DNA of 64,000 bases from Deefgea chitinilytica (GTDB lineage Bacteria > Pseudomonadota > Gammaproteobacteria > Burkholderiales > Chitinibacteraceae). The translations under genes were made by a program, and so were the position numbers. Shown here piece by piece: positions 35,361-46,480 of the stretch; the stretch's first letter is position 1; each line of letters starts with the position of its first letter. The notes beneath the pieces are model-generated. The model was not told where the DNA came from and searched no databases. It was given only the letters and a program-made list of their open reading frames with translations. Location of the stretch: contig NZ_WOFE01000001.1 of NCBI RefSeq assembly GCF_016881405.1, forward strand, positions 992,001 to 1,056,000, in the 5' to 3' direction.

Positions 35361-36266
35361 ATGCTCTGGTTTCGCAATCTACAAATTTATCGCCTCAATC
35401 CAGATCACGCGCTGAGCGCTGATAGTATCGCCAGCGAATTAGCCAAACGCCCCTTCGTGCCTTGTGGCGCGATGGACATGGAAAGCTGTGGTTGGATCCC
35501 CCCCGCGCGTCATGCCCCGGAGGAATTTGCCTTCACCCGCCAAGACGCCGTCTTAGTCAGCCTCAAAACCGAAGAAAAAGTATTACCTGCCGCAGTGATT
35601 AAAGACGAGCTTGACGTTCGCGTGCAACACATCGAAGCGGAAGAAAACCGTAAAGTCGGTCGCAAAGAACAGAAAGAACTCAAAGATCGCATCACCGATG
35701 AATTGCTCCCGCGCGCCTTTACGCGCCGCCGTACCAATCGCGCCTTAATCGACCTTGCCAATCGCTTAGTGATTGTCGATGCCGCTTCTGCCGCGAAAGC
35801 AGAATATTTGCTATCCACCTTGCGCGAAACACTGGGCAGTCTGCCGACCAAGCTCATCGACACCGAAACTAGCCCTGCGATGGCGATGACCGATTGGCTA
35901 ACCACCGAAGCACCTGACGCGTTCTCAATCGGCCAAGATGCCGAGCTCAAAGTTCCAGGCGATGAAGGCTCAATCGCTCGCTTTAAGCGTCAAGTGATGG
36001 ATTGTGATGAAGTACGCCAGCATCTTGATGCAGGTAAAATCGCAACGCGCTTGTCGCTCGCCTTTGGTGAACGACTGACCTTTACGCTGACTGAAGCGCT
36101 AGAAATCAAGTCACTAGCAATGCTGGATGTACTGAAAGACGAGGTCAAAGACATGGATGCCGAAACCCAAGACGCGCTATTTGAATCGCAAATGGCACTC
36201 CTGATTGGCGAATTGCGCGGCTTTATTCCAGCCTTGATCGAGGCTTTGGGTGGGGAAACCGCCTAA
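35361..36266 (+). CDS. rdgC: Recombination-associated protein RdgC
   Basis: A 301-residue RdgC, a ring-forming DNA-binding protein that limits RecA-dependent recombination; in Neisseria it is needed for pilin variation. The start MLWFRNLQIYRL, the RPFVPCGAMDMESCGWIPP motif and DDEV-like later parts (TRRRTNRALIDLANRLVIVDAAS) are typical. ATG 35361 follows AAGGAATGCAGC; an earlier open frame at 35307 is not needed. Confidence 0.95.
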   Translation: MLWFRNLQIYRLNPDHALSADSIASELAKRPFVPCGAMDMESCGWIPPARHAPEEFAFTRQDAVLVSLKTEEKVLPAAVIKDELDVRVQHIEAEENRKVGRKEQKELKDRITDELLPRAFTRRRTNRALIDLANRLVIVDAASAAKAEYLLSTLRETLGSLPTKLIDTETSPAMAMTDWLTTEAPDAFSIGQDAELKVPGDEGSIARFKRQVMDCDEVRQHLDAGKIATRLSLAFGERLTFTLTEALEIKSLAMLDVLKDEVKDMDAETQDALFESQMALLIGELRGFIPALIEALGGETA

Positions 36267-36367
36267 AAACTGGCGCGGAAAAAGGTTAAATAAGACAAAA
36301 CATACAATAATGGGTATATCGGCCTAGCCAATAAAATTCAATGACCAGAGCGAAATACCCTAAAACA

Positions 36368-36395
36368 AGGGCGGTTTTATAAGCCGCCCTTATTT

Positions 36396-36397
<2 letters not shown>
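36368..36397. terminator. Bidirectional intrinsic terminator, rdgC / fadH
   Basis: AAGGGCGG / CCGCCCTT stem with TTTTATAAG loop; T-rich tracts follow on both strands. It sits between the convergent rdgC and fadH genes and can serve both. Confidence 0.85.
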
Positions 36398-38432
<2,035 letters not shown>

Positions 38433-38561
38433 TTAGCCTATATCGCAGCAAAAGACGATTAGGGTTAATCACCTAAGCAAAGAAAAACATATCACGACAA
38501 ATATTGCATACGGTATACATACCTAAACCTTGTTAAAAATAAGCTAGGCGAATATACCCAA

Positions 38562-39701
38562 TCAATCCCAATTCACTTTTTTGGTACACACTGATATCAA
38601 AGCCGCCGCCAAGGCAATCACCGCCATACCCCACGCCAAATTACTTGCATGCGCAATAAAGCCAATCACCGGCGGCCCCATCAAAGCGCCAATTGACCCC
38701 ATCGTCGTCACCGCCGCTAAAGCCACCGCGCCATGCTTGGCTGCTGCCGCATACACACAAGGCGAAACCGCTGCGACACCTAAACCGACCAAAGCAAAAC
38801 CCAACAAAGCTGGCACCAAACCACCGAGCAATAAGGCTAAAGCCAAACCACCACCTGCTAACACACCACCGACCGTTAACATTCGCTCTGCGCCAAAGCG
38901 CGTCCGCCAACCATCACCAAACCAACGCGCAATCAGCATCGTTCCCGATACGCAAGCAATGCCCAGTGGAGCGAGCTGTGCTGAGGCACCGACGACATCC
39001 TTCAAATACAGTGCCGACCAGTCCGACATCGAGCCCTCTACGATCGTGCCGCACAGCGCAATCATACCCAACCATAAGGCAACCCCTGTTGGAATCACAA
39101 AACGCTTGCCGTTGCTAGCGCCACCTTCTTTGATTTGTTCATGCAACAAACCAGGAATCGCATAGAGCACGCCCGCCCACAGCACCGCTGCACCAGCGAC
39201 AAAATGAATCAATACCGAGTCAGTCGATGTCGTTAATGCCGAGGCGAACAATGCCGCCAATAAGCCGCCTAAGCTAAACACGGCATGTAAACGCGACATA
39301 ATCGCTTGCTTGCCTGCCAATTCGACCTCTACGCCTTGCGAATTCATCGCGACATTTAAACACGCAACAGTTACGCCTTCCAATGCCATCACGACAATCG
39401 CCAACGGAAACGTCGGTGCCAGCGCCAGCCCAATCAGCACACATGGCAATGTCAGCCCCGCCAAAATGCACATTTTTCGTGAGCCGAGTTTATGCAGCAA
39501 AGTAGCCGTTACAGGGAAAGAAAACACAGCGCCCAAACCGCTGGCCAGCAATAAAATCCCGACCTCAGCCGCACTCAAGCCCAACTGAGTTTTTAAAGCG
39601 GGAATGCGTGAGGCCCAAGTACCGAAGTTAAAGCCCAAAACTAAAAAAAGCGAGGCCACCGCAAGCTGGCTGCGGCGCAATGAAACGTCTGAATTGATCA
39701 C
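38562..39701 (-). CDS. MFS transporter, YbjJ-like
   Basis: A 379-residue major facilitator carrier with 12 hydrophobic segments. Family-like motifs are GFNFGTWASRIPALKTQLGLS at the start and LLHKLGSRKMCILAGL after helix 2 (the MFS loop signature in variant form). The substrate is unknown; similarity in pattern to YbjJ is only suggestive. The start is GTG, overlapping the stop of the flhB-like gene (GTGA), so it appears translationally coupled to the flagellar operon, which is unusual. Confidence 0.8.
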   Translation of the reverse strand: MINSDVSLRRSQLAVASLFLVLGFNFGTWASRIPALKTQLGLSAAEVGILLLASGLGAVFSFPVTATLLHKLGSRKMCILAGLTLPCVLIGLALAPTFPLAIVVMALEGVTVACLNVAMNSQGVEVELAGKQAIMSRLHAVFSLGGLLAALFASALTTSTDSVLIHFVAGAAVLWAGVLYAIPGLLHEQIKEGGASNGKRFVIPTGVALWLGMIALCGTIVEGSMSDWSALYLKDVVGASAQLAPLGIACVSGTMLIARWFGDGWRTRFGAERMLTVGGVLAGGGLALALLLGGLVPALLGFALVGLGVAAVSPCVYAAAAKHGAVALAAVTTMGSIGALMGPPVIGFIAHASNLAWGMAVIALAAALISVCTKKVNWD

Positions 39702-40051
39702 TTGGAGTCCGTTAATTGATTTTGAAGAGGCGACGTTTGCGGCTCGTCGGGTGGTGGCAAATGGCTAAAGTCAGGAGCAAATACATCGTCACCGCGCTCA
39801 AGCATGTAAATAAACGCCAGTAATTCTGCCACAGCACGATACAGTTGCGGAGGAATGTGGCTATCTAAATCCACTTGCATCAGCAAGGCAACCATTTCTG
39901 GCGAATCGTGCACAAAAACGCCAGCTTCTTTAGCTTTTTCAATAATTCGCTCAGCGAGCAATCCTTGCCCTTTGGCGACCACTCGTGGCGCAGCGCTTCC
40001 TTCTCGATACGCCAATGCTACGGCACGGGATGAATTACTGCGTGCCTTCAT
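39698..40051 (-). CDS. FlhB-like C-terminal export-switch protein (FhlB)
   Basis: A 117-residue protein matching only the cytoplasmic C-terminal domain of FlhB/YscU: AVALAYREGSAAPRVVAKGQGLLAERIIEKAKEAGVFVHDSPEMV. It lacks the membrane part and the NPTH cleavage motif. Such stand-alone FhlB proteins are common beside fliK and may substitute for the cleaved FlhB domain in flagellar export switching. AGGTGGA precedes ATG 40051; it overlaps the fliK-like gene by 17 bases. Confidence 0.85.
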   Translation of the reverse strand: MKARSNSSRAVALAYREGSAAPRVVAKGQGLLAERIIEKAKEAGVFVHDSPEMVALLMQVDLDSHIPPQLYRAVAELLAFIYMLERGDDVFAPDFSHLPPPDEPQTSPLQNQLTDSK

Positions 40052-41105
40052 GATCCACCTGTGACTTGATTAAGCTAAGCCCTGCGGCTTCAAAGCGTTG
40101 CATTAAATCAGCTTGATGCGTTTTAATTAACGCTGCCGTTTGCTCATCAGCAGCCTTAAAATTTAGGGAAAATTGCCCCTGCACCATCGTGGCGACCACC
40201 CCAACTGCACCTAATTTCGGCAAAGCCAAGTCCAAACTAGTTTGCCACTGGCGCTGCTCAGCATTGAACTCAGCCTGATGTTCTTGTTCATTTTGCAACT
40301 CCAGCTCCCACTTCAAGGGCTGACCAGGCCAAGCATTCCCCTGCCAAACTAAGGGGCGTTGCTCTAATAAATCAACTTGTTGCCGCACTAATTGCCGCAT
40401 TGCTTGCTCAGGGGGTAAATCATCGGCTTTTTTGAGTGCTGCTTGCAGCGCAATATCTTGAGTTTTACTGGCAAGATTCGTAACTAGGTCTTTAAACTCC
40501 GTCGGCGGCGACTCTGTAGAAGTTTTGCTTTCTAAATGCGCGTTCGACAGATTGAAACTAGCTTGTGGTTCACGGAGTAAGGTTTGCAAGGGGCGCTGTC
40601 CGGTCACCCATTCTGCTTGATGTGATTCATAAAACAAGCCACTTTCAGCTAAGCGCCCTGCTAATTGCCCAGCCAGCTGCGTCGTATCAGGCTTGCCAGA
40701 AAACAGTGGCAATGTTTGCTGTAATACTGCGACTTTGCCGTCCGCTGACTTAGTTAATACTTCGTTGAGCAAGGCGGCACCTTTGCTGAGCTCTACATTA
40801 GGTGCTTGCGGCAAAACCGGCGGTTGAGTGGCTAGGCTAAACGTTAAGGTTGGCGATTTAGCAACAACGGTAAGATCAAGTTTCTCACCGGGCTGCGTGT
40901 TGCGCGGTAAGTTTAGATCCAATAATTGATCTTTGATTAATACTGCAAAGCGCCCATTAGGCAATTGATTGGTCACCGTCGCCTGGACTTTCTCACCGAC
41001 AGTGAGGCGAATGTCATCAGGAGAAAGCTTGACCGCCTCCACCACACCCTGCTGACCTCGCAAATACTGCGAAAGCAGGGTCGAAGACATATTGCCGGCC
41101 AGCAT
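40035..41105 (-). CDS. FliK-like flagellar hook-length control protein
   Basis: A 356-residue Gln/Leu-rich protein. The C-terminal ~90 residues (LDLALPKLGAVGVVATMVQGQFSLNF... LMQRFEAAGLSL) resemble the FliK C-terminal domain that switches export specificity by contact with FlhB. The middle is low in recognised motifs. Its position beside the FhlB gene fits. GAGG precedes ATG 41105, just after the DUF2802 stop. The name FliK is used with care; a second fliK may exist elsewhere. Confidence 0.68.
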   Translation of the reverse strand: MLAGNMSSTLLSQYLRGQQGVVEAVKLSPDDIRLTVGEKVQATVTNQLPNGRFAVLIKDQLLDLNLPRNTQPGEKLDLTVVAKSPTLTFSLATQPPVLPQAPNVELSKGAALLNEVLTKSADGKVAVLQQTLPLFSGKPDTTQLAGQLAGRLAESGLFYESHQAEWVTGQRPLQTLLREPQASFNLSNAHLESKTSTESPPTEFKDLVTNLASKTQDIALQAALKKADDLPPEQAMRQLVRQQVDLLEQRPLVWQGNAWPGQPLKWELELQNEQEHQAEFNAEQRQWQTSLDLALPKLGAVGVVATMVQGQFSLNFKAADEQTAALIKTHQADLMQRFEAAGLSLIKSQVDHEGTQ

Positions 41106-41107
41106 GA

Positions 41108-41557
41108 TTAGCCTCGATCCGAGCTAGTGCGATAGATAGCCACAATCAAATCGGCTTCGCCACGCGAAATGCCACAAGTCACGGCAAGTTCAGGCGCATC
41201 AGCCCCCTTTTGCGCCAAACGAATTGCCATCGCATAAGGCGTATTAACAGATAGGACTGGATCATCTATCGAGCCAGTCTGGCTTGACCACTGATCCAGC
41301 GACATAGCCGCCTTATCTATCGAATGGGTATCTTGCAGCTGTGCTGCCAACGCAGCGATTTTGACTTTGGACGAAGCTAATTCTTGGCGTATGTCATCAA
41401 TTTGTGCCTGCAATGCATTGGCATCAATCGACGAATTTTGCTTGCGGCCATGACGTAGCCAAAAAAAAATTAACTCGGCAATATAAAATGACAACACCAG
41501 AATACCCACATAGAGTAATTGCGGCCAAGTAATATAAATAGCTGAATTACTCACCAT
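41108..41557 (-). CDS. DUF2802 membrane-anchored protein
   Basis: A 149-residue protein with one N-terminal membrane helix (LLYVGILVLSFYIAELIFFWL) and a coiled-coil stretch (ALQAQIDDIRQELASSKVKIAALAAQL). The C-terminal AIRLAQKGADAPELAVTCGISRGEADLIVAIY is the DUF2802 signature, a helix-turn-helix-like segment. It is often found in flagellar operons; the role is unknown. Confidence 0.8.
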   Translation of the reverse strand: MVSNSAIYITWPQLLYVGILVLSFYIAELIFFWLRHGRKQNSSIDANALQAQIDDIRQELASSKVKIAALAAQLQDTHSIDKAAMSLDQWSSQTGSIDDPVLSVNTPYAMAIRLAQKGADAPELAVTCGISRGEADLIVAIYRTSSDRG

Positions 41558-41583
41558 ACCCCCTAATGAATTCTGTATTTGTG

Positions 41584-41910
41584 TTAACGATAATGGTCGT
41601 TTAGCTTCCGAGACTGCATCGAGGTTTGCAGCATATCCTGTAATTCACTACGCCAAGCGATTGTCGAAGCCATTAAATTCGAATGAACTGCATCAATTTT
41701 AAGCATCTGTTGCTGTATCAACTGCTGCTCGGCGCTTGAATACTGCGACCATTCAATTTGCGGCAAATTTTGGCTCAACAGCTCATATTTAGGCCACAGC
41801 ACAAGCAAATCATCCCACAGCTCTTGCTCGGCTAACTGATTAAATTGCCTTACTAGAGCAAAAAAATCAGCTAGCTTTTGCATTAACTCAAAATAACTAC
41901 ACACGACCAT
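41584..41910 (-). CDS. fliT: Flagellar chaperone FliT-like protein
   Basis: A 108-residue helical protein that follows fliS, as FliT does in many genomes. It has no strong sequence motif; the assignment rests on position, size and helical heptad-like pattern (LADFFALVRQFNQLAEQELWDDLL). FliT-type proteins bind the filament cap FliD and regulate FlhDC. It overlaps fliS by 14 bases; a start at ATG 41883 is also plausible. Confidence 0.68.
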   Translation of the reverse strand: MVVCSYFELMQKLADFFALVRQFNQLAEQELWDDLLVLWPKYELLSQNLPQIEWSQYSSAEQQLIQQQMLKIDAVHSNLMASTIAWRSELQDMLQTSMQSRKLNDHYR

Positions 41911-42349
41911 AACTCAAGATACTTTTTGCCACATCAGCGGCATCGCCAGTATTGGCTTGCGCGGCAGGATCAATACTAGCCCAAGCCGACTTAAGCTCAT
42001 TCAGTAATTGTAAAACCTGATCCAGCAGTGTTTCATCGTTGCGTAAATTGGCCATTAATAATTGATGCGCGGCGTACTCGTACAGTGAATCTAAATTCTC
42101 GGCTAATTCACCGCCAACGTTTTTATCTAATGAGATTCGTAAACCTTCTTCTACAATTGCAATCGCTTTCGTGATGGCTTTGCCTTTTTCAGCAATATTG
42201 CCCTGCTGTAAATGAAATTTAGCTAAATTAATCGCCTTAATTACACCATCAAATAACATCACAACTAAACGATGTGGCGATGCAGATTCAACCTGATGAT
42301 CAAGACTTTCGCTTCCGTAAGCGCTCAAAGCTCTTTTATTGGCTAACAT
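41897..42349 (-). CDS. fliS: Flagellin export chaperone FliS
   Basis: A ~150-residue FliS. YGSESLDHQVESASPHRLVVMLFDGVIKAINLAKFHL is the conserved helical start, and the middle ENLDSLYEYAAHQLLMANL is the family core. FliS holds flagellin unfolded before export. ATG 42349 overlaps the fliD stop by one base (TAATG); the open frame upstream to 42391 runs into fliD and is not used. Confidence 0.93.
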   Translation of the reverse strand: MLANKRALSAYGSESLDHQVESASPHRLVVMLFDGVIKAINLAKFHLQQGNIAEKGKAITKAIAIVEEGLRISLDKNVGGELAENLDSLYEYAAHQLLMANLRNDETLLDQVLQLLNELKSAWASIDPAAQANTGDAADVAKSILSYGRV

Positions 42350-44331
42350 TATCCAACCCCAGGTAAACTTGCCAATTGCTGTGACAACCAAGTGCTCGTA
42401 CTTTGCATTTTTGTCACTGCCAAATCTAAAGCAGTATATTGTGCACGATAGCGCTGCTCAATATCTACCAACCTTCGATTAAATTCTTCAGTACGTTTTG
42501 CTATATTTTTTGCCTCACGATTCATGCCATCCACTCGAGTAGCGACTTCACCTTTGCTCGAGAGCATCTTCTCCAGCATTGAATCAAACTGATAACCAAA
42601 GCCACGTGAAAAACTAATCGTCCCGCGACTTGCACCATCGGGTGAGCTGGCAGCGCCCCCTAATACTGAAAATTTCAAACCACTATCTAATGAAACCTGC
42701 TGTCCCACTCCGGTTTTTAGATCATTACCAACTTTGACTTGAACATCAGTGCCGATAATTGAACCGGAAGTTCCTGTGCCCAAAAGATCGCTCGTCACAC
42801 TGAGCGTACTCTCACTGCCATACTTTGTATTATTAATAACAATTTTATTATCAGCCCCGATAGCCACTCCAACTTTTGCACCCGCTGTTTGCAGTGCAGA
42901 GTTAGAATTAATCCGTGTTTGCAGCTCTGCCGCCAATTGCGCAGGCGTGTAATCACCCTCAGTCAAAGTGACAGAAGCTACGGTACCATTAACAGTAATG
43001 CCAAACGTTTTATTACCAGCGCCAACATTAAATGTACCTCCAGGGCCGCCAAATGTTAAAGCTGAGGTTGTATACGTTGCCTGTGCCGCATTACGAATCA
43101 CAGAAACCCCTAAATCAGCAACTGTATTGGTATTTTTATCAAAACTATCAATTCTTATTAATGAATCACTTGCTCGACCATTACTGGCAAACAAGCTAAT
43201 TACGCCTTGCGCATCTTTGTCCATTGCTGCATTAAATTTTGTTGAATCTAACGACATTACGCCATTTTGATCCAATTTAACGCCAATCTGAGCTAACGAT
43301 TTAAAATCTCCACCCGTTCCAGAAATCGTTTGATTAATTGCGTTACGCAATGAAACTTGAATAGAACGAATAGTTCCTTCGCCATTCAAAATAGCACCTT
43401 GCTTAGTGTCTTTATTGTAGGCAGTAGAGTCAGTCAAGGCCTTTGATAAATCGTTATATGCTTTAACAAAATCTTGGACGCTCTTGCTAATTCCGCTGGT
43501 ATTTTTACCTACACTTAAATTAACCGCAGTAGTCGTTATTTTATTTAAAGTTAATGTTACACCATCGACTACATCAGAAACGACATTCGCACCTTTGCTA
43601 ATATCGATCCCATCGATTTTGAATTTGGCATTTTGTGCAGCTTGATTTTGAGTTAAATTTGCCGCGCCACCCGTTGCGGCATTGTAAGCAAGCCGAGACA
43701 ACCCAGCGGCATCGGTATCAACGCCATCCCCGGTGTCTGTTGTGGTGATTTTTAAAGCATTTGATTCACCAGTATCATTAGACACAATCGTGAGTTTGTA
43801 ACCACTACCATCATTAATAATACTGGCAGTCACACCTGCTTTTGCATTATTAATGGCATCGCGCACTCCAGTTAATGTATTGTTACTCGCATCAATAGTA
43901 ATCGTTTTTGATGTTTTTTCTGGATTTGAAGTAAAACTAGTTACTCCAGCTGCTGTGGTATATTTACCAAAGTCTAGTTTAATTGTACCAACACCAACCT
44001 CAGCAGTTGTTGAGGTAAATGCAGTCGATGCTAATTTTTGATTTTGCGCGAGTTGAGAGACTTCGATTGAAAACTTACTATCGGCAGCGGTTTTAGCTGC
44101 GCTAATACTTACATATTCACTAGATGACGACGAGGCAGTAATCACATTAAAATTATCTGCGTTTGATAACTTCTGCGCTGCAGTTTGAAAAGACGACAAG
44201 GCACTCTTTATAGAACCATAGGCACTAATTCTTGCCTGAATTCCAATATTTTTAACATCAAATTTCTTCAGGGGCTGCCGCTCGACCTCCATTAATTGAG
44301 TAACAATTGCATTAACGTCGATACTAGCCAT
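42349..44331 (-). CDS. fliD: Flagellar filament cap protein FliD
   Basis: A ~660-residue FliD, the filament cap that folds flagellin at the tip. The N-terminal domain starts MASIDVNAIVTQLMEVERQPLKKF, and the C-terminal coiled coil includes MLEKMLSSKGEVATRVDGMNREAKNIAKRTEEF and ends with LDLAVTKMQSTSTWLSQQLASL. The centre is a Thr/Ser/Ala-rich variable part. It is longer than E. coli FliD (~470), mainly through the variable centre. AGAGGGG precedes ATG 44331. Confidence 0.94.
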   Translation of the reverse strand: MASIDVNAIVTQLMEVERQPLKKFDVKNIGIQARISAYGSIKSALSSFQTAAQKLSNADNFNVITASSSSSEYVSISAAKTAADSKFSIEVSQLAQNQKLASTAFTSTTAEVGVGTIKLDFGKYTTAAGVTSFTSNPEKTSKTITIDASNNTLTGVRDAINNAKAGVTASIINDGSGYKLTIVSNDTGESNALKITTTDTGDGVDTDAAGLSRLAYNAATGGAANLTQNQAAQNAKFKIDGIDISKGANVVSDVVDGVTLTLNKITTTAVNLSVGKNTSGISKSVQDFVKAYNDLSKALTDSTAYNKDTKQGAILNGEGTIRSIQVSLRNAINQTISGTGGDFKSLAQIGVKLDQNGVMSLDSTKFNAAMDKDAQGVISLFASNGRASDSLIRIDSFDKNTNTVADLGVSVIRNAAQATYTTSALTFGGPGGTFNVGAGNKTFGITVNGTVASVTLTEGDYTPAQLAAELQTRINSNSALQTAGAKVGVAIGADNKIVINNTKYGSESTLSVTSDLLGTGTSGSIIGTDVQVKVGNDLKTGVGQQVSLDSGLKFSVLGGAASSPDGASRGTISFSRGFGYQFDSMLEKMLSSKGEVATRVDGMNREAKNIAKRTEEFNRRLVDIEQRYRAQYTALDLAVTKMQSTSTWLSQQLASLPGVG

Positions 44332-44448
44332 GATTTTCCCCTCTATACTCAAACCATGCTGCTATATCAAATTAGTTTTAATATAAACAAGCCAAAGTTT
44401 GATCAAAAACTCCAAAATTCATTTAATTCAATTTTGTTAAAAATGGAA

Positions 44449-44832
44449 CTAAGCCTTGTCGCGAACTAAAAGTCCTTGCAATTTATCTAACGCCTTCGCA
44501 ATATTAATCACTTCCTCAGATGGAAACTGCCGCAAAATTTCTTTTGATTGAGTGTCGATTAATTTAACCAAGCGAATATTCGTATCTTCATCGACGCCAA
44601 ACTCTAAACCAATTCCTTGATTTAACATTTTAATCGTTTCGTTGATTTTCTTTACAGCATCTTCTACTTGGCTAGCTTGCTCTTTAGGATCCAATGCGCT
44701 TACTGCTTCCTCAGTCAACGTTGGCGTTGCCACAACAGCAGATTCAGCCTTTTTATTAACCGTAGAACTCGCCTCATCTTGTCGCAACTGAGGCGAAATT
44801 GCAGATGAAACATTCACAGATGAGATTTGCAT
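44449..44832 (-). CDS. flaG: Flagellar protein FlaG
   Basis: A ~127-residue FlaG. The C-terminal core is VEDAVKKINETIKMLNQGIGLEFGVDEDTNIRLVKLIDTQSKEILRQFPSEEV, a clear family signature. FlaG affects filament length. AAGAGG precedes ATG 44832. It lies between fliC and fliD. Confidence 0.92.
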   Translation of the reverse strand: MQISSVNVSSAISPQLRQDEASSTVNKKAESAVVATPTLTEEAVSALDPKEQASQVEDAVKKINETIKMLNQGIGLEFGVDEDTNIRLVKLIDTQSKEILRQFPSEEVINIAKALDKLQGLLVRDKA

Positions 44833-44855
44833 GATGCACCTCTTATTGTGGAGAA

Positions 44856-44879
44856 GCCTCGACACCGAAGTGCCGAGGC
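44856..44879 (-). terminator. Hairpin with UUCG loop between fliC and flaG
   Basis: GCCTCGGCAC and GTGTCGAGGC form a 10-bp stem around a TTCG tetraloop. No T run follows (TTCTCC), so it is likely a stabilising 3' structure or partial terminator of flagellin mRNA. Confidence 0.65.
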
Positions 44880-44906
44880 AATTCTAGTTTACACCACTAC
44901 TTCCTA

Positions 44907-46385
44907 TTAACCACGCAGCAAACTTAATACTTGCTGTGGCAAGGCATTTGCTTGAGCCAACATCGCAGTGCCAGCTTGTTGCAATACCTGTGCCTTAGTC
45001 AGATTCGACGTTTCTGAAGCAAAGTCAGCATCACGAATCCGGCTACGCGATGCCGACATATTCTCACCCGCAGTTTGCAAGTTTGAAATCGTGTTTTCAA
45101 AACGACTTTGCAAGGCACCAAATTTTGCACGTTGACCATTGGTGGCCTGCAGAGCACCATCAACAATTGCAATCGTACGATTTGCACCGGCTACAGTTGA
45201 AACATCCACTTGCTCAACTTTTTGTAGTTGTGACGCGGTTCCACCTGTTGCAGCCATAAAATCCGTTGCATTTGAGCCAGTCACACTAAAAGATCGATCA
45301 GAATCAAATGTCAGTTGTCCAGTTGCTACAGCCGAACCATTAGAAGCAACCGCTACAGTACCCAAAGTAGCAGATACAGCATTACCAGCAACACCAGCTA
45401 CTGTAATATTTTGCCCTGAGTCATTAACAAGCGTAATTTTAGTATTTGTTGAGTCTAATTTAGCTGTGACACCAGTTTTCCCTGACTGTTCATTAATTGC
45501 ATTAATCGCACCAGATAATCCATCACTTGTTGCTGCAGACACCGTAAATGAAACACGCTGAGCAGAAGTATTATTAGAAGTAATATCCAATGAAATACTA
45601 CCAGCCACCAGTGTTAAGTCTAGCTCTGTCCGAGCACTCGCTGTTACACCTGTGTTACCTGTTTGTGCATTCACTAAACCCGCAGCGGTCTTAGCTGAAT
45701 CACCAGTAGCAATCGTAACCGATGCGGAACCTGATCCACCAGCAATCGATAACGTTCCACCCGCAACACGCGAACTAGTAGCTGTAGCAGTTGAACCTAA
45801 AGCCCCTGCTGTACTTCCTGCAGTCAAGTCACCTCTTGAATCTGTAGCAGTGGCAACCAGAGAGCCAATTCGGTAATTTCCGTAAGCAGATGTACGGAAG
45901 TTTGCTGTTGTTGATGTAATTGTCTGGTTAGCGTTCGCCCCTACTTGATAAACAGAGCTATTTGTTCCGTTGAGCAGTTGCTGACCGTTAAACTCTGTAG
46001 TTTGAGCAATACGATCTAGCTCCGATGCAAGCTGACTAACCTCTTGCTGCAAAGCAGTACGATCTGACGATGAATTTGTAGCATTAGCTGATTGGACTGC
46101 CAATTCACGAATACGCTGCAGAATACTACCAGACGAGCTCAGCGCGCCCTCAGCAGTCTGCGCCATTGAGATGCCATCATTGGCATTACGCCGAGCTTGA
46201 TCCATACCGCGGATTTGAGAGCTAAAGCGCTCAGAAATCGCCAGACCAGCAGCATCATCTTTTGCAGAGTTAATACGCAGACCAGAAGACAGACGCTGCA
46301 ACGACGTCGACAACATGCCTTGAGACTTATCAAGATTACGTTGTGAATTAAGTGAGGCTACGTTGGTATTAATGACTTGAGCCAT
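44907..46385 (-). CDS. fliC: Flagellin
   Basis: A 492-residue flagellin. The N-terminal ~170 residues (MAQVINTNVASLNSQRNL; SSGLRINSAKDDAAGLAIS) and the C-terminal ~90 residues (QAGTAMLAQANALPQQVLSLL) form the D0/D1 core. The central ~200 residues are Ser/Thr/Ala/Gly rich and lack a classic hypervariable fold; they hold many candidate O-glycosylation sites, which suits the Pse genes upstream. AGGAG precedes the start; a sigma-28 promoter lies 68-95 bases upstream. Confidence 0.96.
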   Translation of the reverse strand: MAQVINTNVASLNSQRNLDKSQGMLSTSLQRLSSGLRINSAKDDAAGLAISERFSSQIRGMDQARRNANDGISMAQTAEGALSSSGSILQRIRELAVQSANATNSSSDRTALQQEVSQLASELDRIAQTTEFNGQQLLNGTNSSVYQVGANANQTITSTTANFRTSAYGNYRIGSLVATATDSRGDLTAGSTAGALGSTATATSSRVAGGTLSIAGGSGSASVTIATGDSAKTAAGLVNAQTGNTGVTASARTELDLTLVAGSISLDITSNNTSAQRVSFTVSAATSDGLSGAINAINEQSGKTGVTAKLDSTNTKITLVNDSGQNITVAGVAGNAVSATLGTVAVASNGSAVATGQLTFDSDRSFSVTGSNATDFMAATGGTASQLQKVEQVDVSTVAGANRTIAIVDGALQATNGQRAKFGALQSRFENTISNLQTAGENMSASRSRIRDADFASETSNLTKAQVLQQAGTAMLAQANALPQQVLSLLRG

Positions 46386-46453
46386 GATTTTCTCCTAGAT
46401 TCAAATATCCGATAAACCGGTTAAACCGGGGAGAGACGCTCCCCACATTTTGT

Positions 46454-46480
46454 TTATCGTCTATGCGCGATTAAACTTTA
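46454..46480 (-). promoter_or_regulatory. Sigma-28 promoter of fliC
   Basis: On the minus strand TAAA, a 15-base spacer, then GACGATAA; the sigma-28 consensus is TAAA-N15-GCCGATAA, so 11 of 12 core bases match. It overlaps the stop codon region of the upstream TPR gene. Confidence 0.85.

Noticed and set aside
38581-39165. 194-codon open frame antisense to the MFS gene
   Set aside because: Lys/Ala/Pro-rich mirror of a membrane protein; the MFS frame is clearly coding.
42400-46300. Thr/Ala/Val-rich plus-strand open frames across fliD and fliC
   Set aside because: They are mirrors of Thr/Ser/Ala-rich flagellar proteins, short and without ribosome sites.
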